A stretch of DNA of 64,000 nucleotides from Enterocloster asparagiformis (GTDB lineage Bacteria; Bacillota; Clostridia; Lachnospirales; Lachnospiraceae). The position numbers and the translations under genes are program-made. Under the pieces are notes generated by a model, which worked only from the letters and a program-made list of their open reading frames with translations, searched no databases and had not been told where the DNA came from. Of this stretch, positions 1 to 8,601 are shown piece by piece. The stretch is from positions 62,001 through 126,000 of the forward strand of contig JAGZSY010000005.1 of assembly GCA_018380885.1 (NCBI GenBank). Reading direction: 5' to 3'. Every line of letters begins with the position of its first letter. Within the stretch, counting starts at the first letter, position 1.

Positions 1-1
1 C

Positions 2-583
2 CTGGCGTGGGACGGCGCTATGAACCCCTTTGAATCGTGGAACCGGGATCACACCCTCTCCTCCGCCATGAAAAATTCCGTAAACTGGTACTTCAATTCC
101 CTGGACCAGTCCTGCGGCCTGGACACCCTGCGGCGGACCTTTCACGCGCTCCACTACGGAAACGAGGATTTGTCCGGCGGTATTGGAAAATACTGGGTTG
201 AATCCACGTTAAAGATCTCTCCGGTAGAGCAGGTGGAGCTGATGACCCGGCTGGAGGCGGAGACGCTGCCCTTTGACCCCGGACAGATTCGCGCGGTAAA
301 GGATGCGCTGTTCCTGTCCGAACCCGGCGGCCTCCCCCTCTGGGGAAAGACTGGGACCGGAACCGTGGAGCACCGGGACGTCAACGGCTGGTTCGTCGGG
401 TACGCCCGGCCGGCAGAAAACACCTGGGTGTTCGCGGTGAACATACAGGGAAAGGACGGCGCCAACGGCGCCGCGGCCGGGCGGATTGCGCTTCGGGTTC
501 TGGAGGGCCTGCCCGGCCTCATCGACGGGCCACAAGCTCCGCCCCAGGCCCATTGCCTTCAAGAAAAAGCGGCGGGAACCTGA
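2..583 (+). CDS. BlaR1-type beta-lactam sensor, C-terminal penicillin-binding domain (5' truncated by window edge)
   Basis: The reading frame is open to the left edge, so the first ATG (20) is internal and only the C-terminal sensor domain is visible. Seen: NSVNWYF, the YGN box (YGNEDLSGG), YWVESTLKIS, the KTGTG box and GWFVGY, in the order found in BlaR1/MecR1 sensor domains and in class D (OXA-type) beta-lactamases; the active-site SxxK must lie upstream. In BlaR1 this domain is extracellular, is acylated by beta-lactams and signals through a membrane metalloprotease to the BlaI repressor. The resemblance to BlaR1 (NSVNWYF, SLKIS.LEQV-like) is closer than to secreted OXA enzymes, but a free class D enzyme cannot be excluded without the upstream half. 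Confidence 0.8.
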   Translation: MAWDGAMNPFESWNRDHTLSSAMKNSVNWYFNSLDQSCGLDTLRRTFHALHYGNEDLSGGIGKYWVESTLKISPVEQVELMTRLEAETLPFDPGQIRAVKDALFLSEPGGLPLWGKTGTGTVEHRDVNGWFVGYARPAENTWVFAVNIQGKDGANGAAAGRIALRVLEGLPGLIDGPQAPPQAHCLQEKAAGT

Positions 584-605
584 CCTTCCGGCCCGTTCCC
601 ACCGC
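561..605 (-). terminator. Terminator of the glp-like operon, overlapping the blaR-like 3' end
   Basis: Arms at 569-579 (gcggcgggaac) and 595-605 (gttcccaccgc) pair with one mismatch; in the minus direction the stem is followed by a T-rich tract (complement of 561-568). It lies just past the last minus-strand gene and overlaps the convergent plus-strand gene's end. Confidence 0.6.
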
Positions 606-615
606 CTGCGCTTTA

Positions 616-972
616 TCAGCTGATGTTCTTTGTCACAATCACATTGGCGCCTGTGCCCAGCACGTCGGAGATCACCACGTCCCCGATGGCGACCGGGGCT
701 TTCAGGCGCTTTTTTTTGATCTCCTCCATCACCTCAAAGATCTTCCCCTTGGGGATCGGCCTATCCAGGCGCACGCTGGCCAGCGGCAGCTCCCCGCCCT
801 CCAGGAGCACGGAGGTAGCGATATTGCGCATGGGCTTCACCAGCTCCTGGATCACGTAATCCCGGCCCTTGGGGCAGAGATTTCCCTCAATGGACCGGAT
901 TTCCACACCCTCGTAATCCGCCTCGATCTCGCATCCGTTGGGGCAGAGGATGCAGGTAAACGTCTTATTCAT
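616..972 (-). CDS. DUF1667 family protein (small Cys-rich partner of GlpA-like dehydrogenase)
   Basis: A 118-residue protein with an N-terminal CxxC (CILCPNGC) followed by a second Cys in NLCPKG, an arrangement suited to a metal or Fe-S centre, and a C-terminal domain rich in hydrophobic strands. It matches DUF1667, which I know as the small third gene of anaerobic glycerol-3-phosphate-dehydrogenase-like operons, where it may handle electron transfer; the exact role is not established. The ATG at 972 sits 8 bases after GGTGG; a TTG at 978 is also in frame. It overlaps the preceding flavoprotein gene by 8 bases, showing tight translational coupling. Confidence 0.85.
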   Translation of the reverse strand: MNKTFTCILCPNGCEIEADYEGVEIRSIEGNLCPKGRDYVIQELVKPMRNIATSVLLEGGELPLASVRLDRPIPKGKIFEVMEEIKKKRLKAPVAIGDVVISDVLGTGANVIVTKNIS

Positions 973-2209
973 TGACAATCACCACCTTTACCGGTTGATC
1001 GGCGGCCAGCCCGGCGCAGGGCAGCTTGATCTGCTCCATCTCGGCCGGAAGGGCCTTTTTCAGCCTTCTGGAGGCCAGCACCGCCTCCCCCTGGCGCACC
1101 TCCAGGCGGCAGTTTTTCAGGGGCTTTCTCACCCGCAGGGAAAGGGTCACGTCCCTTGTCCCGCTGACAGACTGGGGGATGGTGTGTCCCACCAGGTCGT
1201 CCGTCTCCACCGGAATCCCGCAGGGCGCCGTTTCTTTGCCCTCCACGTAGGCGGCCACCGCGTCCGCCAGGCGCTCCGCCTCCAGGGACACAAAGTCCAC
1301 CAGATCATGGACGTGGAGCACGTTGCCCGCCGCGAACACCCCTGGCGTGCTGGTCTGGTAATTCTCATCCACCACCGGTCCCTTGGTGCGGCCGTCCAGC
1401 TTCACACCCGCCTTTAAGGACAGCTCGTTCTCCGGGATCAGGCCCACGGAGAGAATCAGGGTGTCGCAGGGAATCTCCCGCTCCGTCCCCGGGATGGGCT
1501 TCATGTGCTCATCCACCCGGCTGACCGTGACGGCCTCCAGGCGGGAGCGGCCCCTGATATTTGTCACGGTGTGGCTTAAATACAGGGGAATATCGTAGTC
1601 GTTCAGGCATTGCTCGATGTTGCGGGCCAGTCCGCTGGGATAGGGCTGTATCTCAAATACCGCCAGCACCTGCGCCCCCTCCAGCGTCAACCGCCTGGCC
1701 ATGATCATGCCGATGTCCCCGGACCCCAGGATCACCGCCCTGCGGCCCACCATGGTGTTCTTCAGGTTGATGTAGGTCTGGGCAACCCCGGCGGTGTACA
1801 CGCCTGCCGGCCGCTCGCCTGGAATGGACAGCGCGCCTCTGGTGCGCTCTCTGCAGCCCATGGTCAGGATCACGGCGTCCGCCTGGTACCGGGTCAGACC
1901 ACCGGCGTTAACCGCCGTCACCAGCCGGTCCGGCGTCACGTCCGTCACCGTGGTGTCCGTGACAGCTTCGATGCCCAGCTCCTCTGCCTGGCGGATAAAG
2001 CGGTCCGCGTACTCCGGCCCGCTTAAGGTCTCGCCAAACCGGGTCAGGCCGAAGCCGTCGTGAATGCACTGGCGCAGGATGCCGCCTAAATGGCGCTCCC
2101 GCTCAATGACCAGAATGTCCCTGACTCCCTTTTTATGCAGCTCCACCGCGGCCGCCAGACCGCCCGGGCCGCCGCCGATGATAATCACTTGTTTATGGAT
2201 TGGTTTCAT
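965..2209 (-). CDS. FAD-dependent NAD(P)-disulfide-type oxidoreductase of glp-like operon
   Basis: 414 residues with two Rossmann dinucleotide folds: an N-terminal FAD motif (IIIGGGPGGLAAA, about residues 9-21), an NAD(P)-binding motif (VILGSGDIGMIMA, about 158-170), and the C-terminal FAD-contact strand TPGVFAAGNV. It belongs to the pyridine-nucleotide-disulfide oxidoreductase group found beside GlpA-like dehydrogenases and DUF1667, where it probably moves electrons between the dehydrogenase flavin and NAD(P) or a quinone-type acceptor. A CMGCRER-like segment (TMGCRERTRG) is typical of this subgroup. Ribosome site GGGAGG lies before the ATG at 2209. Substrate is inferred only from context. 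Confidence 0.85.
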   Translation of the reverse strand: MKPIHKQVIIIGGGPGGLAAAVELHKKGVRDILVIERERHLGGILRQCIHDGFGLTRFGETLSGPEYADRFIRQAEELGIEAVTDTTVTDVTPDRLVTAVNAGGLTRYQADAVILTMGCRERTRGALSIPGERPAGVYTAGVAQTYINLKNTMVGRRAVILGSGDIGMIMARRLTLEGAQVLAVFEIQPYPSGLARNIEQCLNDYDIPLYLSHTVTNIRGRSRLEAVTVSRVDEHMKPIPGTEREIPCDTLILSVGLIPENELSLKAGVKLDGRTKGPVVDENYQTSTPGVFAAGNVLHVHDLVDFVSLEAERLADAVAAYVEGKETAPCGIPVETDDLVGHTIPQSVSGTRDVTLSLRVRKPLKNCRLEVRQGEAVLASRRLKKALPAEMEQIKLPCAGLAADQPVKVVIVNE

Positions 2210-2241
2210 ATTCGTCCTCCCGCTTCGCGTAAAATACCGGG

Positions 2242-3714
2242 TCAGCGCACGGAACCCGTGAACATCCAGCCGTCCGCCCGGTTGTAGCGTATCTCTTCCC
2301 TGGACATGCCCGTCTCCTGCATCACCAGCTCCGCGATCCTGGTCTGGCAGTATCCGCCCTGGCAGCGCCCCATCATGGCGCGGCAGCGGTATTTGACGCC
2401 GGTCATGGTGTGAACCCCCAGGGGATTGCGGATCGCAGCCAGCACCTCCGCCTTGGTGATGCTCTCGCAGCGGCAGATGATCTCGCCGTAATCCGGGTTC
2501 TGCCGGATCAGCTCGGCCTGCTCCTCGGGCGTCTTGTCCCGGAAGGTTACCACGCGCCTGCGGATGGGGTCGAAATCAGGGTTGGGCAGAAGCTTCTCCA
2601 CCTCCTCCATCAGCCGCACCACCTCCCTGGAAATGGGCACCGCGCTGGTCAGTCCCGGGGACTCGATTCCCACCAGGTTCACCGCATAAGGCGCGCTTTC
2701 CCGGCGCTCAATCACGAAATCGTGGTAGCCTCCCTCCTCCTTGGGAGCCAGCTTGGGGCGAATCCCCGCAAAGTTGCGGATAAAATGCTCCCGCTTCAGG
2801 TAGGGGAATATCCTGGCCCCGTCGGCGATCAGCAGATCCATGGTGTGCTGGGTCACCGAGTAGTCGTCGTCCGCGTCGATGTACTCCGAACTGGGCCCGA
2901 TGAACACGTTTCCGTCCACGGAGGGGGTCAGGTGGATGCCCAGGCCGCCCTCCCTGGGGTTGGGCACCGGATAGGCGGGCACGGGGAGCAGGGGCCCCAC
3001 CTTCTGGTCCAGGATAAAATACTCGCCCCGGCATGGATAGATGGTATAGCCGTCAATACCCAGCATGGAGGAGACCCGGCCGGAGCCAAGACCCGCGCAG
3101 TTGACGATCCAGCGTGACCGGAAGCGCTCCGCCCCGGCGGCGATGGTGTAGACCCCGTTCTCCCGGACGATTCCCGTCACCTCCCGGGAAAAGTAGTAGG
3201 ACACGCCGTTTTTAGCCGCGTTCTCCGCCAGACCGACGGTGTACTGGAAGGGGTCTAAAACGGCGGTGGAGGGCGACCACATGGCAAACTCCCCGCCGAC
3301 GGCGGGGGCGATCTGATGAATCCGCTCTTTATCGATCAGCTCCAGGCCCGGCACTCCGTTTTGGTCCCCCGTAGCCTTCATCTGCTCCAGCCGCTCCCGG
3401 TCCTGGGCCGTAAAGCCCACGATCAGCTTGCCGGTCCTCTTATAGGGAATGTCCAGTTCCGCGGCCACCTGGTCGAACATCCTGTTGCCCTCCACGCAGA
3501 ACCGCGCCATCAGCGAGCCCGGCTTGTTGTTGAACCCCGCGTGAAGCACGCCCGAATTGCGCGCGCTGGTCTCGCAGCACACGTCCGGCTCCTTCTCCAG
3601 CACGCCCACACGCAGCCGGTAGCGGGCCAGCTCCCTGGCGACGGCATTTCCAACCACGCCCGCGCCGATAATAATCACATCAAAGATTTCACTGTTATGG
3701 TTATAATCTGCCAA
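2242..3714 (-). CDS. GlpA/LhgO-like FAD dehydrogenase with C-terminal BFD-type [2Fe-2S] domain (TTG start)
   Basis: About 490 residues. The N-terminal FAD site (VIIIGAGVVGNAVARELARY) opens a DAO-type fold as in glycerol-3-phosphate dehydrogenase and L-2-hydroxyglutarate oxidase; the C-terminal part carries the CRCE...C...MxGRCQGGYC cysteines of a BFD-like ferredoxin domain. With the two downstream genes it forms the usual three-gene anaerobic dehydrogenase operon. Start choice: a perfect AAGGAGG lies 7 bases upstream of a TTG at 3714, whereas the in-frame ATG at 3756 precedes that ribosome site and would place it inside the gene. The substrate (glycerol-3-phosphate, 2-hydroxyglutarate or another 2-hydroxy acid) cannot be decided here. 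Confidence 0.85.
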   Translation of the reverse strand: MADYNHNSEIFDVIIIGAGVVGNAVARELARYRLRVGVLEKEPDVCCETSARNSGVLHAGFNNKPGSLMARFCVEGNRMFDQVAAELDIPYKRTGKLIVGFTAQDRERLEQMKATGDQNGVPGLELIDKERIHQIAPAVGGEFAMWSPSTAVLDPFQYTVGLAENAAKNGVSYYFSREVTGIVRENGVYTIAAGAERFRSRWIVNCAGLGSGRVSSMLGIDGYTIYPCRGEYFILDQKVGPLLPVPAYPVPNPREGGLGIHLTPSVDGNVFIGPSSEYIDADDDYSVTQHTMDLLIADGARIFPYLKREHFIRNFAGIRPKLAPKEEGGYHDFVIERRESAPYAVNLVGIESPGLTSAVPISREVVRLMEEVEKLLPNPDFDPIRRRVVTFRDKTPEEQAELIRQNPDYGEIICRCESITKAEVLAAIRNPLGVHTMTGVKYRCRAMMGRCQGGYCQTRIAELVMQETGMSREEIRYNRADGWMFTGSVR

Positions 3715-3856
3715 CGCTATGCCTCCTTGCAAACGAATTGAATCAATTATATGCACAGTAAAATCTATTTGTCAATTTGTTTTCGGCCTGTGCGGCGAAA
3801 AAACATTCCACAGTTTAAAAGTTGTTGCTTTAACAGTAAAAATATTGTAAAACCTA

Positions 3857-3885
3857 TTGACATTTGCCAAAATAGCGATTATAAT
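3857..3885 (+). promoter_or_regulatory. Consensus sigma-A promoter for the gltS-like gene
   Basis: TTGACA at 3857-3862, exactly 17 bases, then TATAAT at 3880-3885: a perfect match to the housekeeping consensus, leaving a leader of about 100 bases before the symporter start. Confidence 0.85.
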
Positions 3886-3921
3886 TTGCAAAAAATGAAT
3901 GAAACAAACAACACGGGCAAT

Positions 3922-3964
3922 GGCGCCCAGAGATTTCCCTTTATTTGGGAGCACTCTGGGCGCC
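3922..3964 (+). promoter_or_regulatory. Long hairpin in the leader of the gltS-like gene
   Basis: Perfect 11-base arms GGCGCCCAGAG (3922-3932) and CTCTGGGCGCC (3954-3964), with a smaller TCCC/GGGA stem inside the loop. It lies between promoter and ribosome site. The following bases (gttctttc) make only a poor U-tract, so this may be an attenuator or an mRNA-stabilising structure. No known riboswitch was recognised. Confidence 0.5.
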
Positions 3965-3991
3965 GTTCTTTCACCCTAAAAGGAGGCGGCT

Positions 3992-5395
3992 ATGACACTG
4001 TGGACTGTATTTACCGACGTATGCCTGATGGCGGGGCTTCTGCTGATCGGCCAGATTTTGAGAGCGAACCTTAAAATATTCCAGAGGCTGCTGATTCCCC
4101 CCTCTCTGATCGCGGGGTTTCTGGCCCTGGCCTTCGGGCCGGGCGGCATGGGCCTCATCCCCTTTTCCGGCAGCCTGGGCACATACGCCAGCGTGCTGAT
4201 CGTGCTGATATTCGCGGCGATGCCCATCGGCGACAAACCGGCAAAGGAACAGATGACCGGCAAAGCCATCGGCGGAATGTTCTTCAATATCACGGGCATC
4301 GCGGTGCTGCAGTACGGCGTGGGCATGCTGCTGGGAATCTACGTGCTGAACCGCTTCTTTGACCTGCACCCGGGCTTTGGCCTGATGATGGCAACCGGAT
4401 TTTACGGCGGCCACGGGACCGCCGCCGCGGTGGGCTCCACCTTTGCAGGGCTGGGCTGGGCCGAGGCAACGGACCTGGCCATGACCACCGCCACTGTGGG
4501 GATCGTGGGCGGCATCATCGGCGGCGTGGCCATTATCAACTGGGGCACCCGCAAGGGCTACACCCACTATGTGACCGATCCCAAGAGCCTGCCCAGGGAG
4601 CTGAGGACCGGCCTGGTCGACCCCGATCAGCAGAAAAGCGGCGGCAAGATCACCATTTCCAGCATCTGCCTGGACCCCATGGCCTTCCATCTGGCCATTG
4701 TGCTGGTCCCCTCCCTCTGCGGATATTACCTCTGCCAGTACTTAAAAACACTGATTCCGGCGGAAATTCCCGCCTTCTGCATGGCGCTCCTGTTCGGCTT
4801 CATCGTCCAGGGCATTTTAAAACGCACCGGCGCCGTCAAATACATCGATCGAAGCACCATCAGCCGTATCAGCGGCACCTCCACGGATTTCCTGATCATC
4901 TCAGGCGTGGGTTCCGTCAAGATTGCGCTGGTTGTCAAATACGCCGTTCCGCTTCTGGTTGTCTGCGCGGCAGGCTTCCTGATCACCTGGATCTGGTTTA
5001 TGGCGGTAGGTGCCAAGAGCTCTCCCTACGACTGGTTTGAGCGCAACATGATGGTATGGGGACACGCGACCGGGGTTGCAGCAACGGGGGTGCTTCTCCA
5101 GCGCGTCGTGGACCCGGATCTGAAATCCAGAGGAATCGAGGATTCCGGTATTTCCGATCTCTTCAACCGTCCCATCATCGTGGGACTCCAGGTGATTCCG
5201 CCCATCGTCATCGCCCAGATGGGCATGCTGGGAGCGGGGATCGTCACCTGGGTGATCATGGGCGGCGTGGCCCTCATGTTCGTCGCGGCCTATCTGCTGA
5301 AATGGTGGCGGCCTGAGAATCCTGTAAAGGTCTACCATCCAAGCGGCACGGCGGACGAAAGCCTGGGCGTTGCGGCTATGCAGGCGGAGGGATGA
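3992..5395 (+). CDS. Sodium/glutamate symporter, GltS family
   Basis: 467 residues, almost entirely hydrophobic helices with the GltS-family pattern of two inverted halves: a glycine-rich reentrant segment in the first half (TGFYGGHGTAAAVGSTF, near residue 130) and a matching one in the second (MMVWGHATGVAATGVLLQRV, near 352). GltS carriers take up glutamate or related dicarboxylates with sodium through the cytoplasmic membrane. AAAAGGAGG precedes the ATG at 3992. It stands alone between a strong promoter and a strong terminator, divergent from the dehydrogenase operon; substrate could differ from glutamate in this anaerobe. Confidence 0.85.
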   Translation: MTLWTVFTDVCLMAGLLLIGQILRANLKIFQRLLIPPSLIAGFLALAFGPGGMGLIPFSGSLGTYASVLIVLIFAAMPIGDKPAKEQMTGKAIGGMFFNITGIAVLQYGVGMLLGIYVLNRFFDLHPGFGLMMATGFYGGHGTAAAVGSTFAGLGWAEATDLAMTTATVGIVGGIIGGVAIINWGTRKGYTHYVTDPKSLPRELRTGLVDPDQQKSGGKITISSICLDPMAFHLAIVLVPSLCGYYLCQYLKTLIPAEIPAFCMALLFGFIVQGILKRTGAVKYIDRSTISRISGTSTDFLIISGVGSVKIALVVKYAVPLLVVCAAGFLITWIWFMAVGAKSSPYDWFERNMMVWGHATGVAATGVLLQRVVDPDLKSRGIEDSGISDLFNRPIIVGLQVIPPIVIAQMGMLGAGIVTWVIMGGVALMFVAAYLLKWWRPENPVKVYHPSGTADESLGVAAMQAEG

Positions 5396-5407
5396 AGTTC
5401 ATGTAAA

Positions 5408-5460
5408 ACAGAAGCGGCGGGAACTGACTGAATGGCCAGTTCCCGCCGCTTCTGTTTTTG
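5408..5460 (+). terminator. Strong bidirectional terminator
   Basis: A perfect 19-base stem, arms 5408-5426 and 5437-5455, followed by TTTTT on the plus strand and by an AAAA-derived T-tract in the minus direction. It separates the gltS-like gene from the convergent diguanylate cyclase gene. Confidence 0.9.
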
Positions 5461-5490
5461 ACAGGACATTTACCGGCGGCAGACCCGTTT

Positions 5491-7176
5491 CTAGGACGTT
5501 TCGCCCTTGGCCTCCTCCGCCTGCGCCGCGGCGCATTTCCGTTTCATATCCGCCTTGTTTTGATACATGGCATCGTCCGCCCGCTTAAACACATTGGAGA
5601 ACACCAGGTCGGTTTCACTGTTGTAGATCGCGATCCCCCGCGCAATAGAGAGGTGATTGTCCTGATGGTTGTTTTCGTTGTAGTCGATCACGGCATTCTT
5701 GAAATTTTCCAGCAGCTGCTGGTAATTTTCATAATCCGCCCCCTCCAGAATCACTGCAAATTCGTCTCCGCCCACCCGGTAAACCGGGCTGTGGGCAAAG
5801 CTCTTGCAGATCAGCTTGCAGGCGTCGATGATCAGCATATCGCCAAAATCGTGTCCGAAGTGGTCGTTGATGTGTTTGAGGTCGTTGATATCTAATACCA
5901 CCACCGCAAATTCCGGCCGCCCCCGCCGCATCTGCTCCTCCAGACGCCGCTCCGCATCCTGGTACGCGGCTTTGTTCTTCACTCCTGTCAGCGCGTCCCG
6001 GTACGCCAGGCTGTTGATATAATTGATGTACTTCTGCAAATGGTTGACCGTCTGCTGGAAGCTGTCCGCCAGCGTGCCTACCTCGTCCTTGGACTGCTGG
6101 GTAAGACAGATGCTCAAATCCCCCTCTGCGATTTTCTTTGCCGCCGTGTTCAGTTCCTTGAGCGGCCTGATCATCCGCCTGGTAATCTGAACCGTCACCA
6201 GCACGGAGAGCGGCGCGATGACCAGAAACGATATCACGATCTGCAGCAGCAGCGTGTTCTTGCTCCTGTCTATTTCCGTGAGGGGCGCGGTCACCGCCAG
6301 CCGCATCCCATTGCGCAGTGTGCGAAACGCCATCTTCTTTTTCACATCATTGTTTGTGTATTGAAAAAGGCTGCTTCCGCTGGTGCCGTTTTCCAATTCT
6401 GTGACCAGGGGAATCAGGCTCTTATCCACGCTGCACATGGATATGCCAAAGGGATATGTCTTATGGCACATGACGTTGGCCTTGTCGTCGGTTAAAAAAG
6501 CATACCCGCTGTCATAGATATGTACGTCGTTTATCATATCCTTTATAATGTCAAAATCGATATCCATACCCACCACGCCGACTGTTTCGTTGTCCTTGTA
6601 AATAGGAATGACATAGGAAATCATCTGTACATTGATATTTTCATTGGAATACGGGGCCAGCCAGGTCGCTTTTCCATTTTTTACCGGAATATAGTACCAG
6701 CCCACGTGCTCCGTGTCCGTCGGGCTGTACTTGGAAAAATCCGTGGGAGTGAGCCGCTGGAAGCTGCCGTTGAGGTTGGTTTTGCTCCAGAACAAGCCTG
6801 ATGTCGGGGGCGTAAAGGCCGGGTTAAAGCGCACATATACCGCCACGGCGCCTTCCGTATTATTCGCCGCGTTGACCGCCACGGACTCCAGCTGCTCGGT
6901 GAACTTTTGCTGGTAGGACTGATCGTTTTTCAGGCGATCCACGCTCTCCAAATGTTCATTGGTAAACACGGTCAGGGTTTTGACCGATAGCTCAATCCGC
7001 GAAAACAGCGCGTTCAGCTCGGACGCCAGCTCACTGCAGCGGTAATTCATCATCATGGCCGCGTCCTGATCCACCACCCGTTCCGCATTGATAATCCCCG
7101 CCCCGCCGATCACGGCCGAGCAGATAAACACGCAGCTTAAAATTAATATGATAAATTTTGTCTGTATGGATTTCAT
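5491..7176 (-). CDS. Membrane diguanylate cyclase: dCache sensor, HAMP, GGDEF
   Basis: 561 residues: first membrane helix (about 8-28), a Cache-type extracellular domain (about 35-300), second helix (about 307-331), HAMP linker (about 332-385) and a GGDEF domain. The active-site GGDEF is intact (residues 469-473) and the substrate-binding LKHINDHFGHDFGD segment is present, so it should make cyclic di-GMP from GTP. The RxxD inhibitory site normally just upstream of GGDEF is absent (FAHS instead), so product inhibition is probably lost. Its ATG overlaps the stop of the upstream receiver gene (ATGA), suggesting the two act together. Confidence 0.9.
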   Translation of the reverse strand: MKSIQTKFIILILSCVFICSAVIGGAGIINAERVVDQDAAMMMNYRCSELASELNALFSRIELSVKTLTVFTNEHLESVDRLKNDQSYQQKFTEQLESVAVNAANNTEGAVAVYVRFNPAFTPPTSGLFWSKTNLNGSFQRLTPTDFSKYSPTDTEHVGWYYIPVKNGKATWLAPYSNENINVQMISYVIPIYKDNETVGVVGMDIDFDIIKDMINDVHIYDSGYAFLTDDKANVMCHKTYPFGISMCSVDKSLIPLVTELENGTSGSSLFQYTNNDVKKKMAFRTLRNGMRLAVTAPLTEIDRSKNTLLLQIVISFLVIAPLSVLVTVQITRRMIRPLKELNTAAKKIAEGDLSICLTQQSKDEVGTLADSFQQTVNHLQKYINYINSLAYRDALTGVKNKAAYQDAERRLEEQMRRGRPEFAVVVLDINDLKHINDHFGHDFGDMLIIDACKLICKSFAHSPVYRVGGDEFAVILEGADYENYQQLLENFKNAVIDYNENNHQDNHLSIARGIAIYNSETDLVFSNVFKRADDAMYQNKADMKRKCAAAQAEEAKGETS

Positions 7177-7598
7177 AACTCATCTCCCCTTGGTTTGGAA
7201 TTATTTGGAATAAAAAAACATTTCGTCCGCAATCTTCGCTCCCAAATTTCATGGTCTGCCAATATCCGCTTCCGGATATCCTCGGCAATCAACGGGCGCG
7301 TAAAGCAGCCGATGATGTCCCTGTGCGCCGTATTGCGCGTCTGCGCGCCTGCGGCGGTTATAAGATAAATCATGGCCTCCGGCCGGAAAAAATGAATCCC
7401 CTCGGCCACCTGAATCCCGTCAAGGCGGCGCATTGCCTGCTCGGTAAACACCACGTCCACATGGTTTTTGAAGCTGTACTGCACAGCCAGCCCGGGGGCA
7501 GTAAATTCCACTATCTCTGCTCCCGGGAATGCTGTTTGCAGACAAGCCGCCAACTCCTTAAGACGGTCCGGCCGGTTATCTACCGCCAACACTTTCAT
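7173..7598 (-). CDS. Atypical receiver-domain protein lacking the phospho-acceptor Asp
   Basis: 141 residues with the REC pattern: an N-terminal strand with AVDN, VDVVFTEQAMRRLDGIQVA, then YLITAA and FTRPL. At the normal phospho-acceptor position there is Glu (E53, in FTEQAM), and the conserved Lys of the last strand is Arg. Phosphorylation in the normal way is therefore unlikely; Glu at this site can mimic the active form in some response regulators. There is no output domain. Translationally coupled to the diguanylate cyclase, it may be a constitutive partner or adaptor. GGGAGG precedes the ATG. Confidence 0.75.
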   Translation of the reverse strand: MKVLAVDNRPDRLKELAACLQTAFPGAEIVEFTAPGLAVQYSFKNHVDVVFTEQAMRRLDGIQVAEGIHFFRPEAMIYLITAAGAQTRNTAHRDIIGCFTRPLIAEDIRKRILADHEIWERRLRTKCFFIPNNSKPRGDEL

Positions 7599-7755
7599 CG
7601 TTCCACCTCCCTATTTCGATGCAAGACGCCTGGTATTCCTCATTTTATATACCTTCTATAGCATAAAAATAGGCATTGTGACCGGTTTTGTGGCGAATTG
7701 TGCGATTCCTGTGGTAAATAGACGGCCGTGCGGCGGCGCGGGCCGTCGATGCAAG

Positions 7756-7785
7756 TTGACAATTCTTGCGGCCAATGATTAAAAT
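7756..7785 (+). promoter_or_regulatory. Promoter of the first LytTR/surface-protein/kinase module
   Basis: TTGACA at 7756-7761 and TAAAAT at 7780-7785, 18 bases apart. The -35 is flanked by GCAAG (7751-7755) and CTTGC (7765-7769), a short inverted repeat that could be an operator, and a GACGGCC/GGCCGTC dyad lies just upstream (7721-7747). Confidence 0.65.
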
Positions 7786-7829
7786 AGTAGCAGAATGATA
7801 AAGCGGTTAAAAACAGGGGGCGGATATAA

Positions 7830-8600
7830 ATGAATATCAAAGTTGCAGTGTGCGAGGATTGCGAAAAGGATGCCGGAATTCTCTGTGAACAGATCTCCCG
7901 GTACTGCTGTGAAAACGGACTTCCGCCCTATCAGGTAGATATCTATCAAAATGGCTTGGATTTTTTTAAAGACTTTGTTCCGGAACGGTACGATTTGATT
8001 TTTATCGATATTTATCTGGAAAATGAAGATGGGATGCAGATCGCGCGGGATTTGCGCAAGCGGGACCGGGAATGCCCGATCGTCTTTTTTACCCGCAGTA
8101 CGGACCACGCCGTGGAGGCCTTTGAGGTGAGCGCGGCTCATTATCTGACAAAGCCCCTGGTGTACGAAAAATTGGTTGACGCGTTAAACCGCTGCCAAAA
8201 GCTACTTGAAAAGCAGTCAAAATTCATTATGCTGTCAACTGAAAAAACCTTGCGGAAAATACGCATCGCGGAGATTATATTTATAGAGGTCTTTGACAAC
8301 ACCAGCGTCATTCATCTGGACGGGGAGAACATCCCGGTCCGAATCCCTTTAAAAAGCTTGGAGGAGATGATCCGGCAGGCCGGAGGGTACTCTGATTTCC
8401 TGCGCTGCCACAGAAGCTATCTGATCAACATGAGCTGGATTATGGCGCTGCGCAGCGATTTCTTTCTGACGGATACGGGGATTCCGATTCCAATCTCAAA
8501 ATATACCAAAAAACAGGTTGTGCGCGCCTACGAGGACTATGCGCTGAAACGGATACGGGACACGGCCGCATTGCGGCCCACCCCGGGGGAGGTGCATTAG
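7830..8600 (+). CDS. LytTR-family response regulator (module 1)
   Basis: 256 residues. REC domain (about 1-125) with acidic residues at CED (residues 8-10), phospho-acceptor D60 in IFIDIY and the KP pair in LTKPL; then a LytTR DNA-binding domain (about 140-245) with the family-typical FLRCHRSYLINMSWI segment. Such regulators (AgrA, ComE, LytR type) bind pairs of direct repeats and activate nearby genes. It is the first gene of a three-gene unit with the secreted repeat protein and GHKL kinase that follow, and is most simply the phosphorylation partner of that kinase. The next gene begins one base after its stop. Confidence 0.9.
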   Translation: MNIKVAVCEDCEKDAGILCEQISRYCCENGLPPYQVDIYQNGLDFFKDFVPERYDLIFIDIYLENEDGMQIARDLRKRDRECPIVFFTRSTDHAVEAFEVSAAHYLTKPLVYEKLVDALNRCQKLLEKQSKFIMLSTEKTLRKIRIAEIIFIEVFDNTSVIHLDGENIPVRIPLKSLEEMIRQAGGYSDFLRCHRSYLINMSWIMALRSDFFLTDTGIPIPISKYTKKQVVRAYEDYALKRIRDTAALRPTPGEVH

Positions 8601-8601
8601 T

